Positions 53,765 through 63,502 of a stretch of 64,000 nucleotides of DNA are shown one piece after another (position 1 is the stretch's first letter; each line of letters opens with the position of its first letter). The notes below the pieces were generated by a model that searched no databases, was not told the DNA's origin, and worked only from the letters and a program-made list of their open reading frames with translations. This stretch comes from Polaribacter litorisediminis (GTDB lineage: Bacteria; Bacteroidota; Bacteroidia; Flavobacteriales; Flavobacteriaceae), in NCBI RefSeq assembly GCF_019968605.1, contig NZ_CP082966.1, forward strand, positions 3,275,501 through 3,339,500, written 5' to 3'. The translations under genes and the position numbers were made by a program.

Positions 53765-54267
53765 TTTTGTTCTATTTTCTCTATACTAAAACCTACATCT
53801 TGCACACCCTCTAAAAAAGGAATTGCATTTACTTCTCCACTTTTTCTCATGGCATGACGAATGTTTAGCACATACCTCCCAGATTCGGGAAATACTTTTT
53901 CTTCTTTATAAAATAATTTATTTTCTTTAATATCTGTAAAACCTTTACCTAAATAAGCACCCCTTGCATCCGTCATTTCATACTGTAAAGTATCGATTAC
54001 TTTAGTGCCGTTCGGAAAATTTAACTCTGTGATTAGGTATAAATTACTAAAAGGGTATTCTCTATTATTCCTAATATGTATAAATAAATTTTTAGGTTGT
54101 AATGTATCTACTACATCAAATTCAAAAGAAATATTTTCATGAGCTTTCCAAGCAGCACTTGGCACTGATTTATATTTTGTAAACTCTATTTTATCTGCAC
54201 AAGAAATACAAAACATACATAATGCCAAAAAAATAAAATTTTTATTTTTCTTGAGGATTATCTCCAT
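53761..54267 (-). CDS. gldH: gliding motility lipoprotein GldH
   Basis: 168 residues from MEIILKKNKNFIF with lipobox CISC. The GldH body includes FTKYKSVPSAAWKAHENISF then EFDVVDT, NREYPFSNLYLITELNFPNG and the C-terminal EGVQDVGFSIEK. GldH is needed for Bacteroidota gliding, which is linked to type IX secretion. I chose 54267 because longer starts run deep into ricT and would displace the signal peptide. It overlaps ricT by 26 bases. The order ricT-gldH-PBP1A is familiar from relatives. Confidence 0.92.
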   Translation of the reverse strand: MEIILKKNKNFIFLALCMFCISCADKIEFTKYKSVPSAAWKAHENISFEFDVVDTLQPKNLFIHIRNNREYPFSNLYLITELNFPNGTKVIDTLQYEMTDARGAYLGKGFTDIKENKLFYKEEKVFPESGRYVLNIRHAMRKSGEVNAIPFLEGVQDVGFSIEKIEQK

Positions 54268-55696
54268 TTCTTGGCTTTTTATTATTTCTGTTCCTATTAT
54301 TTCTTCTTGGTTTTTTAGCCACAGTTCCTGCTCCTCTTGGCTGATTTGGTTTTGATTCAGCTTTTGGTTTGGCAACTACTTTTGATCTTGGAGCTACGTT
54401 TGATTTTGTTGCTGCGTTTGGCTTTGGTGCTGGTTTTGGTTTTAAATTCGGATTCGGCTTTTGATTTGGATTCGGTTTACGCCTTCTCTTTTGTTGTTGT
54501 TGTTTTTGAGGGGCTTGTGTTGGTTCATTCGCTCCAACAGCAACGGGTTTATTCTTTCTATTATTTTTATTATTTCTTCTTTTACTTTTCTTTGGTGTAT
54601 CAAAACGAGTTAAACTATCTTCGCCACTAGCATCTTCAAAATCTACTTTTACAGGAATTTCTACATCAGATTCATAATCCTCTAACGACATAGATTTCTC
54701 ATTATTTTTATTCAATTCAATGATTTCATGCACCTGATCTAATGTTAATCGAAACCATTTAAAACGCTCTGTTTTATAAGTATACCAAAGATGTTTCTTA
54801 AAAATATCCATCTTTACATAAACAGCTTCGCCTTTTTCTGTATTTAAAACTAGATCTTGTTTTGGAAAAGATTTTAACGCATCTAAATAGGTATCCAACT
54901 CATAATTTAAACAGCATTTTAACTTTCCACATTGTCCTGCTAATTTTAAAGGATTTAAAGACAATTGCTGATAACGCGCTGCCGAAGTGCTTACTTTTCT
55001 AAAATCGGTTAACCAAGTTGAGCAACATAATTCTCTACCACAAGAACCAATACCTCCTAATCTAGCCGCTTCTTGTCTTGCTCCTACTTGTTTCATTTCT
55101 ACTCGAATAGAAAAAGCACCTGCTAAATCTCTAATTAATTGCCTAAAATCTACTCTCGAATCCGCAGTATAATAAAAAGTAGCTTTGTTTCCATCTCCTT
55201 GATATTCTACATCAGAGAGTTTCATTTGCAAACCTAGTCGTCCTAATATTTCTCTTCCTTTTCTTTGTGTTTCTTCTTCTTTGGCCCTTGCTGCTTGCCA
55301 AACATCAATATCTCTTTGACTCGCTTTTCTATAAATTTTCTTTATATCTTCATGATCAGCAGTAATTTTATGCTTTTTCATTTGCACTTTTACCAATTCT
55401 CCCGCCAAAGAAACCGTGCCGATATCGTGCCCAGGAGAACCTTCTACTGCAATAATATCTCCCATAATGATGGGCAAATTATCTACATTTTTAAAGAAAT
55501 GTTTTCTTCCGTTTTTAAAACGGACTTCGAAAATATTAAAACGTTCTTGTCCACTTGGTAAACTCATGTTAGAAAGCCAATCAAAAACTGCTAGTTTTTC
55601 ACTTCCACTTCCACAACTGCCAGAACCGCAATTACCATTACTCTTACAACCTTTTGGTACTCCATTTTCTGTTGTACCACAACTTCCACATGCCAT
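54242..55696 (-). CDS. ricT: PSP1-domain protein RicT
   Basis: 484 residues. It has a Cys-rich N-terminus (MACGSCGTTENGVPKGCKSN), the PSP1 domain (about residues 50-280) with GIGSCGRELCCSTWL and GQCGKLKCCLNYE, the Cys clusters of the RicT/YaaT family, and a long low-complexity C-terminal tail rich in Lys, Asn, Pro and Gln from about residue 370. In Bacillus RicT is part of an Fe-S-containing complex affecting RNA processing. The role in Bacteroidota is inferred. Confidence 0.93.
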   Translation of the reverse strand: MACGSCGTTENGVPKGCKSNGNCGSGSCGSGSEKLAVFDWLSNMSLPSGQERFNIFEVRFKNGRKHFFKNVDNLPIIMGDIIAVEGSPGHDIGTVSLAGELVKVQMKKHKITADHEDIKKIYRKASQRDIDVWQAARAKEEETQRKGREILGRLGLQMKLSDVEYQGDGNKATFYYTADSRVDFRQLIRDLAGAFSIRVEMKQVGARQEAARLGGIGSCGRELCCSTWLTDFRKVSTSAARYQQLSLNPLKLAGQCGKLKCCLNYELDTYLDALKSFPKQDLVLNTEKGEAVYVKMDIFKKHLWYTYKTERFKWFRLTLDQVHEIIELNKNNEKSMSLEDYESDVEIPVKVDFEDASGEDSLTRFDTPKKSKRRNNKNNRKNKPVAVGANEPTQAPQKQQQQKRRRKPNPNQKPNPNLKPKPAPKPNAATKSNVAPRSKVVAKPKAESKPNQPRGAGTVAKKPRRNNRNRNNKKPRNGDNPQEK

Positions 55697-56096
55697 GTTA
55701 ATTATATATTTTTATCCGTTTTTAATGATCAGTAATTTGTTTTAAGCATCAATAACACAAAAACAATTGCTAAAAATTTAAAAACGTATGATTCATAATT
55801 TGATTATCAGACTGATACACAAACACAACCTAATCTCCACTAATTCGTAAATATACGTATTCTTTAAGAATGAGAAAACAGGTGTATAAAAGTTCTCAAA
55901 ACAACTTTTTCTTTTTAATTATACATCAAATGTAGTTTAAACGTTTATTTAATTTTTGTGCTATTTAGAATTTGCAGGCTTTGAATTAGAATTCGCTTAA
56001 AATTTGAGTTTTTGTCAAAAAAAAGACCTCAATTAAGAGGTCTTTGTATATTGAATTAATCCTTAATGTCTAATTCTTCTCTTTTTAATTTTATTT
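55697..56096. other. intergenic region ricT-adhesin
   Basis: These 400 bases hold the adhesin terminator (56022-56045). The rest is AT-rich and I see no ORF or strong promoter match for ricT. Confidence 0.5.
56022..56045. terminator. intrinsic terminator downstream of the adhesin
   Basis: AAAGACCTC and GAGGTCTTT form a 9-bp stem over a 6-base loop with A/T runs, 52 bases past the adhesin stop. Confidence 0.85.
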
Positions 56097-59000
56097 TTAA
56101 TCCTTTACAATTCTTTTATTTATTGCTCCTTTATCTGTAGTAATTTTAATAAAATAAACTCCTGCCGATAATTCTTCAACATTTAAAATGGTGTTATTAG
56201 TAGTATTTAATCTTTTACCTGTTGCATTAAAAACTTCTACCTTTTTTAATTTTAAACCATTGGATAATAAAATTTCAACGAAAGAACTTGCTGGGTTTGG
56301 ATATGCTGCAACATTTTCTTTTAAGAAATTATCAATAGATAATGCGTTACAAGACATACTATAAGTTGCTGTTGCATCTTTTTCCCATCCGGTTTTTGCT
56401 AAAGCAGCTTCTACGTTATCAACTTCAATACAGCCTAAATTAGGGTTGTTTGTAACGTCTAATTTTATTAAAATAGCGTTGTTAGCGTTTTTTAAATTTA
56501 AAGTTGTTAACCTATTGTTTCTTGCATCTAAATCTGTAATGTCTGTTAAATTAGAAATATTAATCTCTGTTATTAAATTGCCTGAAACATTTAATTTTCT
56601 AACTTTATTTTTAGCTCTTGCTAAACTTTTTGTTTGTTTGGTAGATTTAGATATTAAAACCACAGATGACGCTGATAAAAATGAATTTATACTTGTAATT
56701 ACATTGTTAGAAATATCTATACTACCTGCATTTGTAAAAGCTTCTAAACCAGTAATTGTTGCGATATTTTGACCACTAAAATTTAAATCTCCAGTAAAAG
56801 CTTGAGCTTCTTCGTATGTAACCTTTCCATCGCCATCTATATCTAAACTAGGGATTGCTAACACAGCAGCATCAAGATTGGCATCAGTAGTATAAATAGT
56901 CCATTCTGCGTTACAATCTGTGTTATAATTTGCTGATGTGTCTTTATTGATCCAATTTGTTTCAGAAAAAGCTACATCATCAACTGCAATACAAGTTAAA
57001 TCTGGATTGTTTCTAATATCAAAATCTGTAATTAAAGTATTTGCTCCGTTTCTTAAATATGCTCTTTCAATATTATTATTGTTTAAAAACAAGGTTTTAA
57101 GATTTACATTTTGATTGATATCAAAATTGATAAAGTTATTAAAACTAGCATCTAAATACTGTAGATTTTTGTTGTTTGTAACATCTAAACCTGTTAAAGA
57201 ATTGTTTTTAATATATACATATATCAAATTGATATTTTTAGAAATATTTACTGATGTAAAGTTATTATCCCTTAATCCTAAATGCTCTAAATTAACAAGA
57301 TTGGTAATATTTATAGTTGATAAATTATTTTCATCAACCGTTAAAAGAATCAGTTTTGTGTTTTTAGAAACATCTAAACTTGTAAGCTGATTTGCACCAC
57401 AACCCAAAGTCGTTAATTCTATATTATTCGTAACATTTAAACTAGCTAAGTTGTTATTATCGGCTTGAACGTATGTTAGTTTTAAATTAGTAGAAAAATC
57501 TAAAGCTGAAATGGTATTGAATTGACAATACAACGTTTCTAAATTTATAAACCCTTCTATTCCTGTTAAATCCGAAATTCCTTTAGAAGCAATATTTAAC
57601 TCAGTAACAACAGCAATATCTGATGTTCTTACTTTTCCGTTAATAATTCCATCAGAATCAATATCCAAATCTAATAAAGCTTGTTCAAAATTTGGATCAG
57701 GGATTAAGGTGAAATTCGATGTAATCACCACATCATTGCCATCTCCTCCTTGATAATTGATATAGAACGTAGCTGATGATCCTTTAAAGTTTGGTACTTC
57801 ATCGCCTTGGTTTAATACAACACCTTGGTAGGTGAATTTTCCTTGAACGGCATCTGTGCCATCGTTCACAACTACTAGAAACTCATTCCCAGCTTGTGGC
57901 GTGTAACCGCCTATGGTCGTTAATTCTACATTGTTTAAATCAACCAAACCGGATACTTGCAATGGAAAGTACTGTCCTGCTGTTGCCCCTGTTCTGGTTG
58001 GACCGCCTATATAAAAATTCAACTTTGATCCCGTCTCAAACTTCGTTACTTGATTCGCTGATGCATTTTGTACACTCAAGCCTAAATAGTTTGGATAAAA
58101 TCCGCCTGTTAAACTTGTCAAACTAATCGATCCATTATTCGAGATTGAACCAGCGCCTGTTACATAAATATCAACTCCTTGACTACTGTTTGCTCCTTTG
58201 GTTCCTATTAACATAATAGCGCCTGTTGATGTTAATGAACCAACTCCGCCTTGGATACTAATTCCATTATTTGATGAGTTTTGATCGCTTGTAACTAGAC
58301 TGCTTCCTCCAGTTCCTGTAATCGTAAGAGTACCTGCTGATGAATAACCTCCTGATTGACCTGCCACAACTCCTGTATTTGTCGTTGATGCTTCTATTCC
58401 TCCTCCAGTTCCATTGACTACTACTGCGGCTCCTAAACTTGAAATAGCTCCTCCTAAGTTCCCTGAATATACTCCTATATTCGTGTTCCCTGCAGAAGCT
58501 CCTCCTGTTCCTTCCACTAATAATGTTCCTGTGGTTCCTCCATAAATACTCCCGCCGGATACCGAAACTCCCCAGTTATTACTGGCTGTAGTTCCTCCTG
58601 TACCTTTTACCGTTACTTGACCTGTGCCTGTTGAACGAATACTTGAGATATTTACCAGTTCTACTCCTTTGAAATTCCCTGGGGTTAATCCTGTCGCATT
58701 CGCCTCTACATATAAAGCTCCATTCTCGGTAGCGATACTACTGCGTTCTCCTAATGAAATGTTTTTACTTACTTTAAATGTTGCGGTTCCTGTCCCCTTT
58801 AAATAAAAACCTGATATAATATTGTTACTCACCGGTTGCATATCTAACCAATCTTCATCACCATCGGATGCATCATCTGTTAAATCGATATTTAAATTTG
58901 CATTTTCGGCAAACGTAATCGAGGAACCAAATAAATATACCTTGTCATTGCCTGCTCCTCCATTGACCGTTAAACTTGGCATGTTCGTGAAATAACTATC

Positions 59001-62000
59001 GAATTCTATTACATCATCGCCGCCTGCACCATTGATCTCTATTGATGTTAATCCTGACATTGGAATACTTATTGGTAATGAACCAATACTTGCTCCATTC
59101 GACCTGTATATGCGGTCTGTAGCATTGAACACAATATTACCTGCTTCTTCACTTACTGTCAAAGTATCTCCATTGCCTGAAATATCTATTATTACTAAGT
59201 TGCCATCTGTGGTAGTGATCTCGTAATCAGGATTCTCTTCTGGATTAACAACTAACGTGTATACTTTCTCTTGTCTACATCCATTGGCATCGGTAATGAT
59301 AATGTTATAAACTACAGTATTCTGTGTTGTTAAAAAATCATTTAAAAATTGTGCATTCACATTCGACGCATTCGCCACAAATTGTGGCCATGTTGTGCTA
59401 TCATCTGGATTTACGCCTTCTACTGGATTGCTTGTGAAAAAGTTTCCTACAAAAGCTCCTCTGGTAGTGAATTCAACTGTAAATGGTGCTGCTCCTGATA
59501 CAATATCAAAATTTGACATGCGTACCGTTGCTCCATTAAATTCTAATGTAGTTGCGGTTAATGTTCCTACTTCTAACGATCCTGCAACTAAGGGGCAGTT
59601 GTCTTCTGTATCTAAAATCCCATCATTGTCATCGTCTTCATCACAAACATCTCCTTGTCCATCTGCGTCGGTATCTAACTGATCCGAATTCGATGTGGTA
59701 GGACAATTGTCTTCTGAATCTATGATACCATCGCCATCTGTATCTGATGGATTAACAACTAACGTGTATACTTTCTCTTGTCTACATCCATTGGCATCGG
59801 TAATGATAATGTTATAAACTACAGTATTCTGTGTTGTTAAAAAATCATTTAAAAATTGTGCATTCACATTCGATGCATTCGCCACAAATTGTGGCCATGT
59901 TGTGCTATCTCCTGGATTTATGCCTTCCACTGGATTGCTCGTGAAAAAGTTTCCTACAAAAGCTCCTCTGGTAGTGAATTCAACTGTAAATGGTGCTGCT
60001 CCTGATACAATGTCAAAATTTGACATGCGTACCGTTGCTCCATTAAATTCTAATGTAGTTGCGGTTAATGTTCCTACTTCTAACGATCCTGCAACTAAGG
60101 GGCAGTTGTCGTCTGTATCTAAAATCCCATCATTGTCATCATCATCATCACAAACATCTCCTTGTCCATCTGCGTCAGTATCTAACTGATCCGAATTCGA
60201 TGTGGTAGGACAATTGTCTTCTGAATCTATGATACCATCGCCATCTGTATCTGATGGATTAACAACTAACGTGTATACTTTCTCTTGTCTACAACCATTG
60301 GCATCGGTAATGATAATGTTATAAACTACAGTATTCTGTGTTGTTAAAAAATCATTTAAAAATTGTGCGTTCACATTCGATGCATTCGCCACAAATTGTG
60401 GCCATGTTGTGCTATCTTCTGGATTTATGCCTTCCACTGGATTGCTCGTGAAAAAGTTTCCTACAAAAGCTCCTCTGGTAGTGAATTCAACTGTAAATGG
60501 TGCTGCTCCTGATACAATATCAAAATTTGACATGCGTACCGTTGCTCCATTAAATTCTAATGTAGTTGCGGTTAATGTTCCTACTTCTAACGATCCTGCA
60601 ACTAAGGGGCAGTTGTCTTCGGTATCTAAAACACCATCATTGTCATCATCATCATCACAAACATCTCCTTGTCCATCTGCGTCGGTATCTAACTGATCCG
60701 AATTCGATGTGGTAGGACAATTGTCTTCTGAATCTATGATACCATCGCCATCTGTATCTCCAGGATTAACAACTAACGTGTATACTTTCTCTTGTCTACA
60801 TCCATTGGCATCGGTAATGATAATGTTATAAACTACAGTATTCTGTGTTGTTAAAAAATCATTTAAAAATTGTGCATTCACATTCGATGCATTCGCCACA
60901 AATTGTGGCCATGTTGTGCTATCATCTAGATTTACGCCTTCTACTGGATTGCTCGTGAAAAAGTTTCCTACAAAAGCTCCTCTGGTAGTGAATTCAACTG
61001 TAAATGGTGCTGCTCCTGATACAATGTCAAAGTTTGACATGCTTACCGTTGCTCCATTAAATTCTAATGTAGTTGCGGTTAATGTTCCTACTTCTAACGA
61101 TCCTGCAACTAAGGGGCAGTTGTCTTCTGTATCTAAAATCCCATCATTGTCATCGTCTTCATCACAAACATCTCCTTGTCCATCTGCGTCGGTATCTAAC
61201 TGATCCGAATTCGATGTGGTAGGACAATTGTCTTCTGAATCTATGATACCATCGCCATCTGTATCTCCAGGATTAACAACTAAGGTGTATACTTTCTCTT
61301 GTCTACATCCATTAGCATCGGTAATGATAATGTTATAAACTACAGTATTCTGTGTTGTTAAAAAATCATTTAAAAATTGTGCATTCACATTCGATGCATT
61401 CGCCACAAATTGTGGCCATGTTGTGCTATCATCTGGATTTACGCCTTCTACTGGATTGCTCGTAAACAAGTTTCCTACAAAAGCTCCTCTTGTGGTAAAT
61501 TCAACTGTAAATGGTGCTGCTCCTGAAACAATATCAAAATTAGACATGGTTACTGCTGGTCCGTTAAAACTTAAAATTGTTGGATTTAACGTTCCTATTT
61601 CTAAAGTACCTGCCACTAATGGGCAACTGTCTTCGGTATCTAAAACACCATCATTGTCATCATCATCATCACATGCATTACCTAAACCGTCATTATCTGT
61701 ATCTAATTGATCTGGATTTGAAATTAATATGCAATTGTCTTCTGAATCATTAACGCCATCTCCATCTGTATCTCCAGGATTTACTATAACATCATAAACG
61801 CCTTGATATCTGCAGCCATTTGCATCTGTAATTATGATATTGTAGGTAACCGTGTTTGATTTTGTTAAAAAAATATTATAAAATTGACCATTTACATTGG
61901 TATCATTTGCAATAAATTTTGGCCAAGTTGAAGAATCTGCTGGATCAACACCTATTGTAGGATTTCCTTGAAAAAAGCTTCCTACAAAAGCACCACTTGT

Positions 62001-63350
62001 GGTAAACTGGACTTTATAGGGGGCAGTTCCCAATGTAATATCAAAATTGGGCATGGTAGCTGCTGATCCATTAAAAGTTAAGATTGTTGGATTTAATGTA
62101 CCTGGTATTACACAATTTTCATTAATATCTAAAATACCATCATTGTCATCATCATCATCACAAACATCTCCTAAACCATCAGAATCAGTGTCTAATTGAT
62201 CTGGGTTAGCAATAGAAGGACAGTTATCATCTTCATTTAAAATACCATCACCATCTGTATCTTCTGGATTTGTCTCTTTTGGGTTAACAACTATATTGTA
62301 AACACCTTCATAACTGCATCCATTGGCATCAGTAATTATAATATTGTAGGGTACGTTATTAGATTTTGTTAAAAAATCATTATAAAATTGACCATTTACA
62401 TTGGTATCATTTGCAATAAATTTTGGCCAAGTTGAACTATCTGAAGGATCTACTCCTGTTGTTGGATTACTTGTAAAAAAGTTTCCTATAAAAGCGCCTC
62501 TTGTAGTGAATTGAACGGTGAATGGCGCTACTCCTGAAATAATATCAAAATTACTCATTGTTACTTCAGGACCATTAAAGTTTAAATTTGTAATGTTAAA
62601 TGTTCCTGGTTTTAATTCTCCTTCAAAAAGAGGACAACTATCTTCTGCATCTAAAATTCCATCATTATCATCATCATCGTCACAAATATCCCCTAAACCG
62701 TCATTGTCTGTATCCAATTGATCGGGGTTTGCTGTTGTTGGACAGTTGTCTTCTGGATCATTAACGCCATCTCCATCCGAATCTCCAGCATTTACAACAA
62801 TTGTATATACACCTTCATAGCTACAACCATTTGCATCTGTAATAATAATGTTATAAACTACATTGTTTGTTTTTGTTAAAAAATCATTTAAAAACTGGCC
62901 ATTTACATTTGTATTATTTGCAATAAATTGTGGCCAAGTTGTATTGTCTGCTGGATTAACACCTTCTGTTGGATTACTGATAAAAAAGTTACCAATAAAA
63001 GCACCTCTCGTAGTAAATTGAACTGTAAATGGTGCTGTTCCTGAAATAATATCAAAATTACTCATTGTTACTGCAGCACCATTAAAATTTAATGTTGTTA
63101 GATTTAATGTCCCGGGAACAAGACAGTCTTCATTGGCGTTTAAGGTTTTTTCTTCACTTTTATTATGATCCTTACTTGCAAAAACATAAGAAGTATTTGA
63201 AACTTTTGTTTCAAAATTACTATAAGCATACGCTTGATTAAAATCAAAGTTAAACGTTTGATCAAAATCTGAAACCGAAGGAGACCTTATTTGAGATAAA
63301 CCTAAAAAAGAATTGAAAACTAGTAACGAAAGCAATAATTTTAATTTCAT
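56097..63350 (-). CDS. giant T9SS-exported adhesin with TSP3 calcium repeats and LRRs
   Basis: 2417 residues. A signal peptide (MKLKLLLSLLVFNSFLGLSQ) is followed by eight modules of about 160-170 residues (to about residue 1370). Each has a NFDI..G.APF.V.FTT.GAF.G beta domain and a VVYNIIITDANGC strand. Seven thrombospondin type-3 linkers (DTDGDGI.DSEDNCP..., DDDDDNDG) for Ca2+ join them. A Gly-Thr-rich beta-helix-like region follows (to about 1850), then LRR-like repeats (about 1880-2130), an EF-hand-like DIDGDGKVTYEEA, and a C-terminal type A sorting domain (VYFIKITTDKGAINKRIVKD). The protein should be exported by type IX secretion and displayed at the surface. The ligand is unknown. Confidence 0.93.
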   Translation of the reverse strand: MKLKLLLSLLVFNSFLGLSQIRSPSVSDFDQTFNFDFNQAYAYSNFETKVSNTSYVFASKDHNKSEEKTLNANEDCLVPGTLNLTTLNFNGAAVTMSNFDIISGTAPFTVQFTTRGAFIGNFFISNPTEGVNPADNTTWPQFIANNTNVNGQFLNDFLTKTNNVVYNIIITDANGCSYEGVYTIVVNAGDSDGDGVNDPEDNCPTTANPDQLDTDNDGLGDICDDDDDNDGILDAEDSCPLFEGELKPGTFNITNLNFNGPEVTMSNFDIISGVAPFTVQFTTRGAFIGNFFTSNPTTGVDPSDSSTWPKFIANDTNVNGQFYNDFLTKSNNVPYNIIITDANGCSYEGVYNIVVNPKETNPEDTDGDGILNEDDNCPSIANPDQLDTDSDGLGDVCDDDDDNDGILDINENCVIPGTLNPTILTFNGSAATMPNFDITLGTAPYKVQFTTSGAFVGSFFQGNPTIGVDPADSSTWPKFIANDTNVNGQFYNIFLTKSNTVTYNIIITDANGCRYQGVYDVIVNPGDTDGDGVNDSEDNCILISNPDQLDTDNDGLGNACDDDDDNDGVLDTEDSCPLVAGTLEIGTLNPTILSFNGPAVTMSNFDIVSGAAPFTVEFTTRGAFVGNLFTSNPVEGVNPDDSTTWPQFVANASNVNAQFLNDFLTTQNTVVYNIIITDANGCRQEKVYTLVVNPGDTDGDGIIDSEDNCPTTSNSDQLDTDADGQGDVCDEDDDNDGILDTEDNCPLVAGSLEVGTLTATTLEFNGATVSMSNFDIVSGAAPFTVEFTTRGAFVGNFFTSNPVEGVNLDDSTTWPQFVANASNVNAQFLNDFLTTQNTVVYNIIITDANGCRQEKVYTLVVNPGDTDGDGIIDSEDNCPTTSNSDQLDTDADGQGDVCDDDDDNDGVLDTEDNCPLVAGSLEVGTLTATTLEFNGATVRMSNFDIVSGAAPFTVEFTTRGAFVGNFFTSNPVEGINPEDSTTWPQFVANASNVNAQFLNDFLTTQNTVVYNIIITDANGCRQEKVYTLVVNPSDTDGDGIIDSEDNCPTTSNSDQLDTDADGQGDVCDDDDDNDGILDTDDNCPLVAGSLEVGTLTATTLEFNGATVRMSNFDIVSGAAPFTVEFTTRGAFVGNFFTSNPVEGINPGDSTTWPQFVANASNVNAQFLNDFLTTQNTVVYNIIITDANGCRQEKVYTLVVNPSDTDGDGIIDSEDNCPTTSNSDQLDTDADGQGDVCDEDDDNDGILDTEDNCPLVAGSLEVGTLTATTLEFNGATVRMSNFDIVSGAAPFTVEFTTRGAFVGNFFTSNPVEGVNPDDSTTWPQFVANASNVNAQFLNDFLTTQNTVVYNIIITDANGCRQEKVYTLVVNPEENPDYEITTTDGNLVIIDISGNGDTLTVSEEAGNIVFNATDRIYRSNGASIGSLPISIPMSGLTSIEINGAGGDDVIEFDSYFTNMPSLTVNGGAGNDKVYLFGSSITFAENANLNIDLTDDASDGDEDWLDMQPVSNNIISGFYLKGTGTATFKVSKNISLGERSSIATENGALYVEANATGLTPGNFKGVELVNISSIRSTGTGQVTVKGTGGTTASNNWGVSVSGGSIYGGTTGTLLVEGTGGASAGNTNIGVYSGNLGGAISSLGAAVVVNGTGGGIEASTTNTGVVAGQSGGYSSAGTLTITGTGGSSLVTSDQNSSNNGISIQGGVGSLTSTGAIMLIGTKGANSSQGVDIYVTGAGSISNNGSISLTSLTGGFYPNYLGLSVQNASANQVTKFETGSKLNFYIGGPTRTGATAGQYFPLQVSGLVDLNNVELTTIGGYTPQAGNEFLVVVNDGTDAVQGKFTYQGVVLNQGDEVPNFKGSSATFYINYQGGDGNDVVITSNFTLIPDPNFEQALLDLDIDSDGIINGKVRTSDIAVVTELNIASKGISDLTGIEGFINLETLYCQFNTISALDFSTNLKLTYVQADNNNLASLNVTNNIELTTLGCGANQLTSLDVSKNTKLILLTVDENNLSTINITNLVNLEHLGLRDNNFTSVNISKNINLIYVYIKNNSLTGLDVTNNKNLQYLDASFNNFINFDINQNVNLKTLFLNNNNIERAYLRNGANTLITDFDIRNNPDLTCIAVDDVAFSETNWINKDTSANYNTDCNAEWTIYTTDANLDAAVLAIPSLDIDGDGKVTYEEAQAFTGDLNFSGQNIATITGLEAFTNAGSIDISNNVITSINSFLSASSVVLISKSTKQTKSLARAKNKVRKLNVSGNLITEINISNLTDITDLDARNNRLTTLNLKNANNAILIKLDVTNNPNLGCIEVDNVEAALAKTGWEKDATATYSMSCNALSIDNFLKENVAAYPNPASSFVEILLSNGLKLKKVEVFNATGKRLNTTNNTILNVEELSAGVYFIKITTDKGAINKRIVKD
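59230..61780. repeat. 507-bp tandem repeats within the adhesin gene
   Basis: Nearly identical units recur with a 507-base period. For example, the segment starting ACAACTAACGTGTATACTTT or a close match occurs about 59248, 59756, 60263, 60770 and 61277. At least four copies are almost the same at the DNA level, including synonymous sites, which indicates recent duplication or gene conversion. Units outside this block are diverged. Confidence 0.9.
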
Positions 63351-63462
63351 AATGAACTTTGTTTATTTTTTTTTCAAAAACTCTTAGTAATTTTTATTTT
63401 TAAAAAAATAGAATTAATTTTTATAAAACAAAGCAAATAAAAAAAGGGTAGTATATAAGAAG

Positions 63463-63494
63463 TTTGTTCTGAAAAGCTATTTTTTGTTCTGAAA
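63463..63494 (-). promoter_or_regulatory. candidate LytTR operator: two 12-bp direct repeats, 20-bp period
   Basis: TTTGTTCTGAAA occurs at 63463-63474 and 63483-63494 with 8 bases between. LytTR regulators typically bind two direct repeats about two helical turns apart. The pair lies between a LytTR-domain gene and the adhesin start, about 110-140 bases upstream of the adhesin ATG. That this regulator binds here is inference. Confidence 0.5.
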
Positions 63495-63502
63495 TTAAAG
63501 AG

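Noticed and set aside
59395..61710. Five plus-strand ORFs of about 95 codons spaced exactly 507 bases apart
   Set aside because: They are antisense shadows of the repeated adhesin modules and have no independent start context or family resemblance.
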